From contig JAEEQN010000020.1 of NCBI GenBank assembly GCA_016285345.1, positions 1 to 48,007 of the forward strand: DNA of 48,007 nucleotides, written 5' to 3'. Positions within the stretch are counted from its first letter, which is position 1, and every line of letters starts with the position of its first letter. Below, in pieces: positions 32,881 to 39,949 of the stretch. A model generated the notes under the pieces. It saw nothing but the letters and a program-made list of their open reading frames with translations. It had not been told where the DNA came from and did no database searches. Made by a program: the position numbers and the translations under genes. The stretch is from Victivallales bacterium. Its GTDB lineage: Bacteria > Verrucomicrobiota > Lentisphaeria > Victivallales > UBA1829.

Positions 32881-33702
32881 TCAGATGCCGGAGAAGGACG
32901 AGAAACCGCCGTCGACCGGGATGATCGCGCCGGTCACGAAGCTGGCGGCGTCGGAGAGCAGGTAGTGGATGCAGCCATAGACTTCGCTCTGGTCGCCGAA
33001 ACGGCCCATCGGGGTCTTCGCAACGACCTGCTTGCCGCGGGCGGTGTAGGAACCGTCCTCGTTCACGAGGAGCGCGCGGTTCTGCTTGCCGAGGAAGAAT
33101 CCGGGGGCGATGGCGTTCACGCGGAGGCCTTCGCCGAACTTCATGCCGAACTCCATCGCGAGCCAGCGGGTCAGGTTGTCGATCGCGCCCTTCGCGTTCG
33201 AGTAGCCGATGCCGCGGGAGATCGCCTGCTTCGCCGCCATGCTGGAGAAGTTCACGATCGCGCCCTTCTTCTGCTGGACCATCGCCTTCACGAAGACGAT
33301 CGTCGGCAGCAGCGTGCCCTTCAGGTTCAGGTCGAGCACCTTCTCGTACTGGTCGAACTGAAGGTCGAAGATGGTCTGGTCGGGATTCACCATCGCGCCC
33401 GCCATGTTGCCGCCCGCGCCGTTCACCAGCGCGTCCACGCGGCCGTGTTCCGCCATGACCTTCTCATAGACGGATTCGATCATGGCGCGGTCGAGCACGT
33501 TGCACGCGTAGCCGGACACCTTCGGGGAGATGGTCGCCTTCGCGTCGGCGACGATCTGGTCCACGACTTCCTGCTTCAGGTCCAGCATCACGACTTTCGC
33601 GCCCTGGCTCAGCAGATAACGGGCGGTCCCGCCCGCGAGCACACCTGCGGCTCCGGTTACGACGATGACGCGGTCTTCGAGATCGAACAAACTGTTTTTC
33701 AT
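32881..33702 (-). CDS. uxuB: SDR-family D-mannonate oxidoreductase (fructuronate reductase, UxuB type)
   Basis: The 273-residue short-chain dehydrogenase has the NAD-binding VVTGAAGVLAGG, NGAGGN, the catalytic Ser in NFSSMAA and YSNAK (Tyr/Lys), and a C-terminal GAIIPVDGGFSSF. Sequence and context match the SDR form of UxuB (as in Bacillus YjmF), which converts fructuronate to mannonate, the substrate of UxuA next door. It could also be a gluconate 5-dehydrogenase-like enzyme; the neighbouring uxuA favours UxuB. AGGAG precedes the ATG. Confidence 0.85.
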   Translation of the reverse strand: MKNSLFDLEDRVIVVTGAAGVLAGGTARYLLSQGAKVVMLDLKQEVVDQIVADAKATISPKVSGYACNVLDRAMIESVYEKVMAEHGRVDALVNGAGGNMAGAMVNPDQTIFDLQFDQYEKVLDLNLKGTLLPTIVFVKAMVQQKKGAIVNFSSMAAKQAISRGIGYSNAKGAIDNLTRWLAMEFGMKFGEGLRVNAIAPGFFLGKQNRALLVNEDGSYTARGKQVVAKTPMGRFGDQSEVYGCIHYLLSDAASFVTGAIIPVDGGFSSFSGI

Positions 33703-33763
33703 GGGAAAAAGCTCCTGGATTAAAAAGAAAATAGGTTATGTGAGTGTGAATGCTTAACCTTAT

Positions 33764-33792
33764 AATATACACCGCAACCCCCTTTTTTGCAA
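33764..33792 (-). promoter_or_regulatory. Second, closer promoter candidate for uxuB-uxuA
   Basis: Minus strand TTGCAA (33787-33792), 17-bp spacer, TATATT (33764-33769), about 60 nt before the uxuB start. It has no operator palindrome on it and may give basal expression. Confidence 0.45.
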
Positions 33793-33909
33793 TCTTTTTT
33801 CGTCAATCCTGATAAAATCTGACAACTTTTGACAGGATTTTTCGTAAAACGGACCTATCCGGTCTCCCTGCCCCTTCCCTTTACTCGTTTCCTTGTCTTG
33901 CTGCCCGCG

Positions 33910-33938
33910 AATATAGCACGGGAAACGCAATGTGTCAA
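33910..33938 (-). promoter_or_regulatory. Main uxuB-uxuA promoter, -35 box inside an operator
   Basis: Minus strand TTGACA (33933-33938, consensus), 17-bp spacer, TATATT (33910-33915). The -35 hexamer is one arm of the palindrome at 33931-33952. Predicted start near 33903, giving a leader of about 200 nt. Confidence 0.75.
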
Positions 33939-33991
33939 GAAATATTGACACAATTCTGCCAAACAATCGCATCTGTCAAGAATTATTGACA
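33931..33991. promoter_or_regulatory. Two palindromic operators TGTCAA-N6-TTGACA upstream of uxuB-uxuA
   Basis: Operator 1 (33931-33952) is TGTGTCAA-GAAATA-TTGACACA with perfect 8-bp arms; operator 2 (33974-33991) is TGTCAA-GAATTA-TTGACA. The centres are 41 bp apart, about four helical turns. Related half-sites occur at 33814-33834. No regulator gene is adjacent. Repression by blocking the -35 box, possibly with looping, is the likely mechanism. Confidence 0.75.
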
Positions 33992-34038
33992 CTTTTAAGC
34001 CTCCACGCATCTTTTTACGTCAGGAAAAAGGAAAACGA

Positions 34039-34064
34039 CGCTCCGAGGGTTAATTCCCGGAGCG
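34039..34064 (-). terminator. Probable terminator of the zinc-ribbon gene
   Basis: CGCTCCG/CGGAGCG stem with inner GGG/CCC pairing. On the minus strand the downstream side is T-rich but broken (GTTTTCC). The hairpin resembles the one at 35051-35078, suggesting a mobile terminator-like repeat. Confidence 0.5.
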
Positions 34065-34149
34065 CCGGATAATTCTCATTGTTTTCGATGTTAGTTATAG
34101 ACGGAACGTGAACACAAGTGTATTCATGCTGTCAAAGTTGCAAGTTTTG

Positions 34150-34368
34150 TTATCTGAATAACAAACCGGTTCTTAAGAGAAAGGAGAAAATGATCAAAGC
34201 AAGTATAAAGAGAAGGATGAAACGACCTATTTTTTGCCCCACAGTTCTTTGGTTTTCAAGAGATGGAGTAGTTTTGTTGGGATTTAATACCTCTCCGCAA
34301 TTCGGACATGCTGCGGCATTTGAGGAAACCTGTTTCCCGCAAGTCGGACAATTCGTTAGTGTTGCCAT
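34150..34368 (-). CDS. Small zinc-ribbon membrane protein
   Basis: The 72-residue protein has an N-terminal zinc ribbon CPTCGKQ...CPNCGE (two CxxC pairs, 12-residue gap) and one C-terminal membrane helix (about 48-68). AGGAG lies upstream of the ATG. Proteins of this layout are common and mostly uncharacterised. Its GC content is lower than that of the core genes. It lies alone between the uxu operator region and the candidate ncRNA. Confidence 0.75.
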   Translation of the reverse strand: MATLTNCPTCGKQVSSNAAACPNCGEVLNPNKTTPSLENQRTVGQKIGRFILLFILALIIFSFLLRTGLLFR

Positions 34369-34415
34369 TTTGTTTCTCCTAATTGATGTTGGGTAGAGAG
34401 TATAAGACTATCCAG

Positions 34416-34444
34416 CCCATCAGTCTCTTATATAGACTGGTGGG
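34416..34444. promoter_or_regulatory. 11-bp palindromic hairpin upstream of the zinc-ribbon gene
   Basis: CCCATCAGTCT and AGACTGGTGGG pair over 11 positions (one G-T) around a 7-nt loop. There is no T tract on either side, so it is unlikely to be a terminator. It may be an operator for the zinc-ribbon gene or the 5' border of the plus-strand ncRNA at 34442. Confidence 0.45.
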
Positions 34445-34665
34445 TGTACCTACAATGCTTTTTCTCGTTCACAATCCTTGCATGAGGCGGCAACCGGTTC
34501 AAAATGGCTGAGATCAGGCTTAACGCCTTGAAGTCCGGGCACAAAAAAAGCCGGACGCTTCCCCATACGCGGTGATGAAGGTCCGACCAAGAACCCGCTC
34601 CTAGAACGTAGAGAAACGCCCAGCAGGACACGAAGACACAATCTTCCTGTGCTGGTTTTTTCTTT
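34442..34665 (+). ncRNA. Candidate rod-shaped non-coding RNA with own terminator (6S-like?)
   Basis: The plus strand can fold into a long rod. A closing stem pairs GGGTG (34442-34446) with CGCCC (34617-34621), TTTCTC (34461-34466) with GAGAAA (34611-34616) and GTTC with GAAC (34604-34607). After a large asymmetric bubble, GGTTC (34496) pairs with GAACC (34591), and an apical hairpin GTCCGG/CCGGAC lies at 34533-34556. A separate hairpin at 34621-34654 followed by GTTTTTTCTTTCT is a good intrinsic terminator. Size and the closed-bubble-open shape recall 6S RNA. No coding frame or clear promoter was found. Confidence 0.45.
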
Positions 34666-34849
34666 CTGGTAGCAAAAGAGTCTGTTTTAAACTTGGTCGG
34701 TTTTCATCACCTTTTGCTGAAATAACCGATGTAATGAGCTCGAAACCGGATTCCTGACGGCCAGGAAAGCGATTCCAAAACACAATTTACCGCATTCAAG
34801 AAAAAATCAAACGGTTTTTCTGCTTTTTTTAGTGTTTTTCCGTTTTTGA

Positions 34850-35040
34850 GGGAGGCAGAGCCCCCACGGCGGTAGTGCTTGGCTCCGCTCAAGCACATAG
34901 GACGCGTTGCGTCCCCGCGTTGCTGGGGGCGGCTTCGCCGCCTAGGTAAGCTCGCTTGCGCTCGCGCCACAATTCTACTTGACCGCAGAGACGTGGGAGG
35001 CAGAGCCTCCACTTGGGTAGTGCGCTGCTGCGCGAGCGCA
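34850..35040. repeat. Cluster of REP-like palindromes with a 29-bp direct repeat
   Basis: A unit GGGAGGCAGAGCCyCCAC...TAGTGC occurs at 34850-34878 and 34995-35023 (25 of 29 identical), each with a GGAGGC/GCCTCC-type hairpin. Between and after them are several short palindromes: TGCTTG/CAAGCA, GGACGC/GCGTCC, GGCGGC/GCCGCC and GTGCGCT/AGCGCAC. The stretch 34666-34849 before it shows no gene or structure I can support. Confidence 0.7.
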
Positions 35041-35041
35041 C

Positions 35042-35078
35042 AAAAAAAAAGGCGCTCTGGGGATAATCCCGGAGCGCC
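35042..35078 (-). terminator. Intrinsic terminator of the thrS-pheT operon
   Basis: GGCGCTC/GAGCGCC stem with inner GGGAT/ATCCC pairing (35051-35078), followed on the minus strand by nine T (35042-35050), about 55 bp past the pheT stop. Confidence 0.85.
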
Positions 35079-35102
35079 GGAGTTGTGCATTTTTTTGCTC
35101 AA

Positions 35103-35131
35103 CCGTCCCCGAAAAAGAGGACGGCTTTTTT
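35103..35131 (+). terminator. Plus-strand intrinsic terminator between the repeat cluster and pheT
   Basis: CCGTCC/GGACGG stem with A-rich loop, followed on the plus strand by CTTTTTT. No plus-strand coding gene ends here, so it may stop read-through from the ncRNA region into antisense pheT. Confidence 0.55.
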
Positions 35132-35133
35132 AC

Positions 35134-37536
35134 TCAGCGGAGTTCGACTCCAAGTCCTTCGGCGAGGTTCTTGCGGACCTTTTCGTAAAGGACGTTGACC
35201 TCGTCGTCGGTAAGCGTGCGGTCGGGGGACCGGAACACGAGCGAGTAGGCGAGGCTCTTCTTCCCTTCGCCGATCGCCTTGCCCTCGAAGACGTCGAAGA
35301 TGGAGACGGATTCGAGGTGGGGCAGATGGAGCTTGCGGATGAAGTCGACGACGTCCTGGTTGCGGAGTTTGGCGGGCGCGATGAACGCGATGTCGCGTGA
35401 GACGCTCGGGAACTGGGAAACGGGGACGTAGTATTCGGACTTCGTGCTCGCGTTGAGGACGGCGTCGAGCTGGATCAGGGCGATGAAGAGCGGGGTATTC
35501 AGGCGCATGCCCTTCGTGAGTTCGTCGGTTGCCTGGCCGAGCACGCCCGCCTTCTTGCCGTCGATGACGAGTTCGGCGCAGCAGAGCGGGTTGAACCGCG
35601 GATCGGCGGCGGGGACAAACGAGAAGGACGCGAGGCGGCGTTTGGAAAGGACGGACTCGATGATGCCCTTCAGGTCGAAGAAATCAAGCTGCTGGCCGCG
35701 TTCCCTGGAGTAGCGTTCGGGGTGGGCGCAGCCGGTGATGGCGATGCCGACCTCGTCGCGTTCCTCGGGGAACTTCGCCTGGTTCGCGCAGAAGACATGT
35801 CCGATCTCGAAGAAACCGAGGTCGTAGTTCTTGCGCGCGATGTTGTAACGGACGGCATCCAGCAGGCACGGGAGCAGCGAGGGACGCATGACCGCGAGGT
35901 CGAGGCTGATCGGGTTGTTGGGCCGGATCAGGTCGGCGGGCTCGAAGATGCCGCCGCGGATGGCGGAGGCTTCGCTCATCATGCTGTTGCTGACGATCTC
36001 GTGGAGGCCGACGTCGGCGAGCTCTTCGCGCAGATGCGTGATCGGCAGGATGGCGTCGCCGGAGATGTCGGACTGGGTGGCCTTGATGGGCACGTCGGGG
36101 AGCTTGTCGAGGCCGTGGATGCGGGCGACTTCCTCGGCGAGGTCGGCGGGACCCATCACGTCGAGGTCGCGCCAGGTGGGCACGCTGAAGGACGCGCCGC
36201 TTTCGGACTGGCGGACGGTGACGAAACCGAGCGAATGAAGGATGTCGTCGATGCGGCGGTTGCCCACGTCCATGCCGAGCAGACTGCGCACGCGGTCGTA
36301 CTTGAGGTCGATGATGCGCGCGGGCTTTTCGGGCTCCGCGACCGAAATAAGCGGGGAGACGACGTCGCCGCTGGCGAGCTCGCGGATGAGCTGGGCGGCG
36401 CGCATGCTGGCCGGGACGATCATGGCGCGGTCGGCGCCGCGTTCGAAGCGGTAGGAGGCTTCCGAGGAGAGGCCGAGGCGGCGGGAGGTCGCGCGGACGG
36501 ACGCCGGATCGAACCAGGCGCTTTCCAGGACGACGTCGGTGGTGTCGCCCACGACGCCGGAGTATTCGCCGCCCATGACGCCCGCGATCGCGACGGGCTT
36601 TTCGGTGTCGGCGATGACGAGGTCCTTTTCGGTGAGGTCGTACTGTTTGCCGTCGAGCGCGGTGATGGTCTCATTCTCCTTCGCGCGGCGGATCACGAGG
36701 CGTCCGCCCTTCAGGAACCGCATGTCGAAGACGTGCAGCGGCTCGCCGAGCTCCATCATGACGAAGTTCGTGATGTCGACGATGTTGTTAATGGGACGGA
36801 TGCCGACGGCGGCGAGCGAGGCCTTCAGCCAGGCCGGGCTGTCGCCGACCTTCACGTTGCGGATGACGCGCGCGGTGTACAGCGGGCAGAGGTCCGGCGC
36901 TTCGACCGTGACGAGATTGCTCCAGTCGCCGGCGAGTTCGGTCGGGACGCTTTCCGGCGCGGGGAATTTCACTTCGCCGCCGACGAGCGCGGCGATGTCG
37001 CGCGCGACGCCCCAGTAGGAGAGCCAGTCGGGACGGTTCGGGGTAATCTCGAGCGTGTAGACGGTGTCGGTGGGGACGTACTCCTGAAGCGGCTTGCCGA
37101 TCTCGAACGTGCCGGGGAGCAGCATGAGACCCTTGTGGTCCTCGCTGAGTCCGAGTTCTTTCGCGGAGCACATCATGCCGAAGGATTCCACGCCGCGGAT
37201 CTTGCCCTTCTTGATCGTGAACGTGCCGCCCTCGCCGTCCGGGAAGACGGTGCCGATGGTGGCGAGCGGGACGATGTTTCCGGTGTCGCAGTTCGGCGCG
37301 CCGCAGACGATCTGGAGCGTTTCGGAGCCGGTGAAGACTTCGCAGATGGAGAGGTGGTCGGAGTTCTCATGTTTGCGGCGGGAAATGATCTTCGCGACGA
37401 TCACGCCGTCCGGGATCTTGCCGACGGTCTCGATCTCTTCGACCTCGAGTCCGGCCATGGTGAGCGCGTTGGCGAGTTCTTCCGGGGAAAGGCTGATGTC
37501 GATGTAGTGTTTCAGTCTAAACAGGGAAAGTTTCAT
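35134..37536 (-). CDS. pheT: Phenylalanine-tRNA ligase beta subunit
   Basis: The 800-residue protein has the full PheT layout: an N-terminal tRNA-binding (EMAP-like) domain (about 40-150, GVIVAKIISRRKHENSDHLSICEV), B3/B4 editing domain (about 200-380), B5, the core, and a C-terminal ferredoxin-like anticodon-binding domain (about 705-800, FPSVSRDIAF and LTDDEVN). It forms the alpha2-beta2 enzyme with PheS and edits Tyr-tRNA-Phe. It lies 15 bp after pheS and is the last gene of the operon. Confidence 0.97.
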   Translation of the reverse strand: MKLSLFRLKHYIDISLSPEELANALTMAGLEVEEIETVGKIPDGVIVAKIISRRKHENSDHLSICEVFTGSETLQIVCGAPNCDTGNIVPLATIGTVFPDGEGGTFTIKKGKIRGVESFGMMCSAKELGLSEDHKGLMLLPGTFEIGKPLQEYVPTDTVYTLEITPNRPDWLSYWGVARDIAALVGGEVKFPAPESVPTELAGDWSNLVTVEAPDLCPLYTARVIRNVKVGDSPAWLKASLAAVGIRPINNIVDITNFVMMELGEPLHVFDMRFLKGGRLVIRRAKENETITALDGKQYDLTEKDLVIADTEKPVAIAGVMGGEYSGVVGDTTDVVLESAWFDPASVRATSRRLGLSSEASYRFERGADRAMIVPASMRAAQLIRELASGDVVSPLISVAEPEKPARIIDLKYDRVRSLLGMDVGNRRIDDILHSLGFVTVRQSESGASFSVPTWRDLDVMGPADLAEEVARIHGLDKLPDVPIKATQSDISGDAILPITHLREELADVGLHEIVSNSMMSEASAIRGGIFEPADLIRPNNPISLDLAVMRPSLLPCLLDAVRYNIARKNYDLGFFEIGHVFCANQAKFPEERDEVGIAITGCAHPERYSRERGQQLDFFDLKGIIESVLSKRRLASFSFVPAADPRFNPLCCAELVIDGKKAGVLGQATDELTKGMRLNTPLFIALIQLDAVLNASTKSEYYVPVSQFPSVSRDIAFIAPAKLRNQDVVDFIRKLHLPHLESVSIFDVFEGKAIGEGKKSLAYSLVFRSPDRTLTDDEVNVLYEKVRKNLAEGLGVELR

Positions 37537-37551
37537 GTCGGTCTTCCTTTC

Positions 37552-38574
37552 TCAGAACTGTTTGAGGAACCGCAGATCGTTGTCGGAGAAGATACGCAGA
37601 TCGCTGATGCGGTGTTTCAGCATGGTCAGGCGTTCCAGCCCGAACCCGAAGGCGAAGCCCTGGACCTCGTCCGGATCGTAGCCGACGTTGCGGAGCACGG
37701 CCGGGTTGACCATGCCCGCGCCCATGATCTCGATCCAGCCGGAGTTCTTGCAGACGCGGCAGCCCTTGCCGCCGCACATCACGCAGCTGAAATCGCATTC
37801 GACGCTGGGTTCCGTGAACGGGAAGAAGTGAGGACGCATGCGGATCTGGACGTCCATGCCGAAGAATTCCTTCGCGAACTTCAGGATGGTGCTGCGGAGG
37901 TCGGCGAGGGAGACATCCTTGTCGATGTAGAGCCCTTCCAGCTGGTGGAAATGCACGCCGTGGGTGGCGTCCGGGGTATCGCGGCGGTAGCAGCGGCCCG
38001 GGGAGACGATGCGCACGGGCGGCTTGGAGCCGAGCATGGTGCGGATCTGAACCGGGGAGGTCTGCGTGCGGAGCAGACGCCCGTCGGGGAGGTAGAAGGT
38101 GTCCTGCGGGTCGCGGGACGGATGATTCGCGGGGGCGTTCAGGGCGTCGAAGTTGTACCAGACGGTCTCGAGTTCGGGACCGGTGACGGCAATGAAGCCC
38201 ATGCGGCGGAAGATGGAGCAACAGGCGTCGATGGTCTGGCTGATCGGGTGCTTGCGTCCGAACGGCCATCTGCGGCCGGGAAGCGTGACGTCGACCGCGG
38301 GCGCGTCTTCGGCCTTCTTCTCGTTGATGCGCGCGTTGGCCTCGTTGAGGGCGGCCTGGATGCCCTGTTTGGCCTCGTTGAAGGCCATGCCGGCGGCTTT
38401 CTTGTCTTCGGCCGGCAGTTTGCCCATCATCGGGCTGAGGGCGGTAATGGCGCCGTTGCGGCCCAGCGTGCGGTTCTTGACGGCCTCGACGTCGGCCGGA
38501 GTCGAGGCTGCGGACAGAGCGGTTTTCGCGTCGGCCGTGATGGCCTGAAGCTTTTGCAGCAGTTCTTCCAGCAT
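37552..38574 (-). CDS. pheS: Phenylalanine-tRNA ligase alpha subunit
   Basis: The 340-residue protein has the N-terminal coiled coil, then the class II core: VRIVSPGRCYRRDTPDATH (motif 2), FHQLEGLYIDKD, RMRPHFFPFTEPSVE and FGFGLERLTMLKH (motif 3). It charges tRNA-Phe together with PheT. AAGGAG precedes the ATG. A strong terminator lies only about 28 nt upstream, so its expression may be uncoupled from rplT. Confidence 0.97.
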   Translation of the reverse strand: MLEELLQKLQAITADAKTALSAASTPADVEAVKNRTLGRNGAITALSPMMGKLPAEDKKAAGMAFNEAKQGIQAALNEANARINEKKAEDAPAVDVTLPGRRWPFGRKHPISQTIDACCSIFRRMGFIAVTGPELETVWYNFDALNAPANHPSRDPQDTFYLPDGRLLRTQTSPVQIRTMLGSKPPVRIVSPGRCYRRDTPDATHGVHFHQLEGLYIDKDVSLADLRSTILKFAKEFFGMDVQIRMRPHFFPFTEPSVECDFSCVMCGGKGCRVCKNSGWIEIMGAGMVNPAVLRNVGYDPDEVQGFAFGFGLERLTMLKHRISDLRIFSDNDLRFLKQF

Positions 38575-38601
38575 GTTGAAAACTCCTTAAAGGAAACTTG
38601 G

Positions 38602-38642
38602 AAAAAAGAAAAACGCGGGTCTGCCGGGAGGCGGCAGCCCGC
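38602..38642 (-). terminator. Intrinsic terminator/attenuator between rplT and pheS
   Basis: On the minus strand GCGGG-CTGCCG...CGGCAG-a-CCCGC (38615-38642, 11 bp, one bulge) is followed by GTTTTTCTTTTTT (38602-38614). A second, upstream palindrome ACAGATAATCTGT lies at 38648-38660. No Phe-rich leader peptide is visible, so classical translational attenuation is not supported; simple partial termination or a factor-bound leader is possible. Confidence 0.8.
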
Positions 38643-38705
38643 GAATCACAGATAATCTGTTTTGGGGACGCCCGGCACTGGGCGCGGACGTCCGGATCGA
38701 GTTCG

Positions 38706-39056
38706 TCAGCAGGCGGCCTTTGCCTTTTCGAGCAGGGCCGTAAATGCCGCGGGATCCTTGACGGCGAGGTCGGCGAGAACCTTGCGGTTCAGGTCGATGT
38801 TCGCCTTCTTGAGTCCGTCGATGAACTTGCTGTAGGTCATGCCCTGGGCGCGGCAGGCGGCGTTGATACGCACCGTCCAGAGGCGGCGGTACTGACGCTT
38901 TTTCTGCTTGCGTCCTTCGTAGGCGTGGACGTTCGCTTTGTCGACGGCATCGTAAGCTGTGCGGATGCGCTTGGAGCTGGCACCGTAGAAACCTTTTGCC
39001 CGCTCAAGGACGCGTTTGCGGCGTTTTCTCGAATAAACAGCGCAAGTAACTCTCAT
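38706..39056 (-). CDS. rplT: Large ribosomal subunit protein bL20
   Basis: The 116-residue protein matches L20: [25 protein letters not shown], the [21 protein letters not shown] block and the C-terminal helical part. The first residues (MRVTCAVYS) differ from the common MARVKRGV start. AGGAG lies 8 nt upstream of the ATG. It is 24 bp downstream of rpmI. Confidence 0.97.
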   Translation of the reverse strand: MRVTCAVYSRKRRKRVLERAKGFYGASSKRIRTAYDAVDKANVHAYEGRKQKKRQYRRLWTVRINAACRAQGMTYSKFIDGLKKANIDLNRKVLADLAVKDPAAFTALLEKAKAAC

Positions 39057-39080
39057 GATGATTTCTCCTGTTTTTCAAGC

Positions 39081-39278
39081 TCAGCCGTAGGGCAGGGCCT
39101 TTTTGATTCTCTGTGCATGGGCGGCGTCGAGCAGTCCGGCATTGCGTTTCTGGCGCTTGTTCTTTCCGGATTTGTTCGTCATGAGGTGGCGGCGGCCCGG
39201 CTTCGTGAACTTGTAGCCGCCGGAGGCGGTGCGTTTCACGCGCTTGGCGATACTCTTGCGAGTCTTCATTTTCGGCAT
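39081..39278 (-). CDS. rpmI: Large ribosomal subunit protein bL35
   Basis: The 65-residue protein begins MPKMKTRKSIAKRVKRTASG and has GRRHLMTNKSGKNKRQKR, typical of L35. It lies between infC and rplT as in most bacteria. Confidence 0.97.
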   Translation of the reverse strand: MPKMKTRKSIAKRVKRTASGGYKFTKPGRRHLMTNKSGKNKRQKRNAGLLDAAHAQRIKKALPYG

Positions 39279-39355
39279 CGTTTGGTCTCCTTATGTTAGA
39301 GTTTTTCTCGACCGGACGGGCAGACGCCATCAGCCGTGTCCGGCGGTTCTGTATA

Positions 39356-39868
39356 TCAGCCCTTCGGATTGAAGGACATGTTGATGTTCTTTCCGAGCAG
39401 CTTCGCCGGCGCGTCCACGACGGCGATCTCAGCCAGGTCTTCCGTGATCCGGGTCACGAGTTCGAATCCCATCTCCGGGTGCGAGAGTTCGCGGCCCTTG
39501 AACGTGATCGTCACGCGCAGCTTGTTCCCTTCCCCCAGAAACTCCTTCGCATGGTTGAGTTTCACCTCGTAGTCATGCGTGTCGATGTGAAGGCGGAACT
39601 TGATCTCCTTCACCTTCTGGGCCTGCTGGTTCTTCTTCTGCTCCTTCAGCTTTTTCTTCTGTTCATACAGGAGCTTCCCGAAGTCCATGATGCGGCAGAC
39701 GGGCGGGTTGCTGTTTTCCGACACGAGCACGAGATCCAGATGCGCGTTCTGCGCCGCCTGGCAGGCGGCCGCGAGTTTCATGACGCCCAGCTGTTCTCCG
39801 TCCGCCCCTATGACGCGCAGGGGCTTGTCGGAATACGCACGGTCATTGCTTTTCAGTAGCTTGGCGAT
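39356..39868 (-). CDS. infC: Translation initiation factor IF-3, probable ATC start
   Basis: The protein has the IF-3 blocks LRVIGADGEQLGVM, NPPVCRIMDFGKLLYEQ, KEIKFRLHIDTHDYEVKL and VTITFKGRELSHPEMG. No in-frame ATG precedes the conserved region; the only other in-frame initiator is a GTG at 39928. The ATC at 39868 has a strong GGAGG nine nt upstream and gives 170 residues, near the usual length. Rare AUU/AUC/AUA starts are characteristic of infC, where IF-3 discriminates against them and so represses its own translation. IF-3 keeps 30S subunits apart and checks initiator tRNA. Confidence 0.93.
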   Translation of the reverse strand: MAKLLKSNDRAYSDKPLRVIGADGEQLGVMKLAAACQAAQNAHLDLVLVSENSNPPVCRIMDFGKLLYEQKKKLKEQKKNQQAQKVKEIKFRLHIDTHDYEVKLNHAKEFLGEGNKLRVTITFKGRELSHPEMGFELVTRITEDLAEIAVVDAPAKLLGKNINMSFNPKG

Positions 39869-39949
39869 AGTAAACGCCCTCCATGTGAGTTGGTCCCGGA
39901 TGTTTCCGCCACGGTGACGGAAACGCACATAAACCTTTAATATAGCACA

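Noticed and set aside
34531-34560. AAGTCCGGGCAC, similar to a conserved RNase P RNA segment
   Set aside because: The other conserved RNase P blocks (AGA-GCAA, ACAGAA and so on) are missing and the transcript is too short.
35722-38655. Open frame of 977 codons on the plus strand
   Set aside because: Antisense shadow of pheT and pheS.
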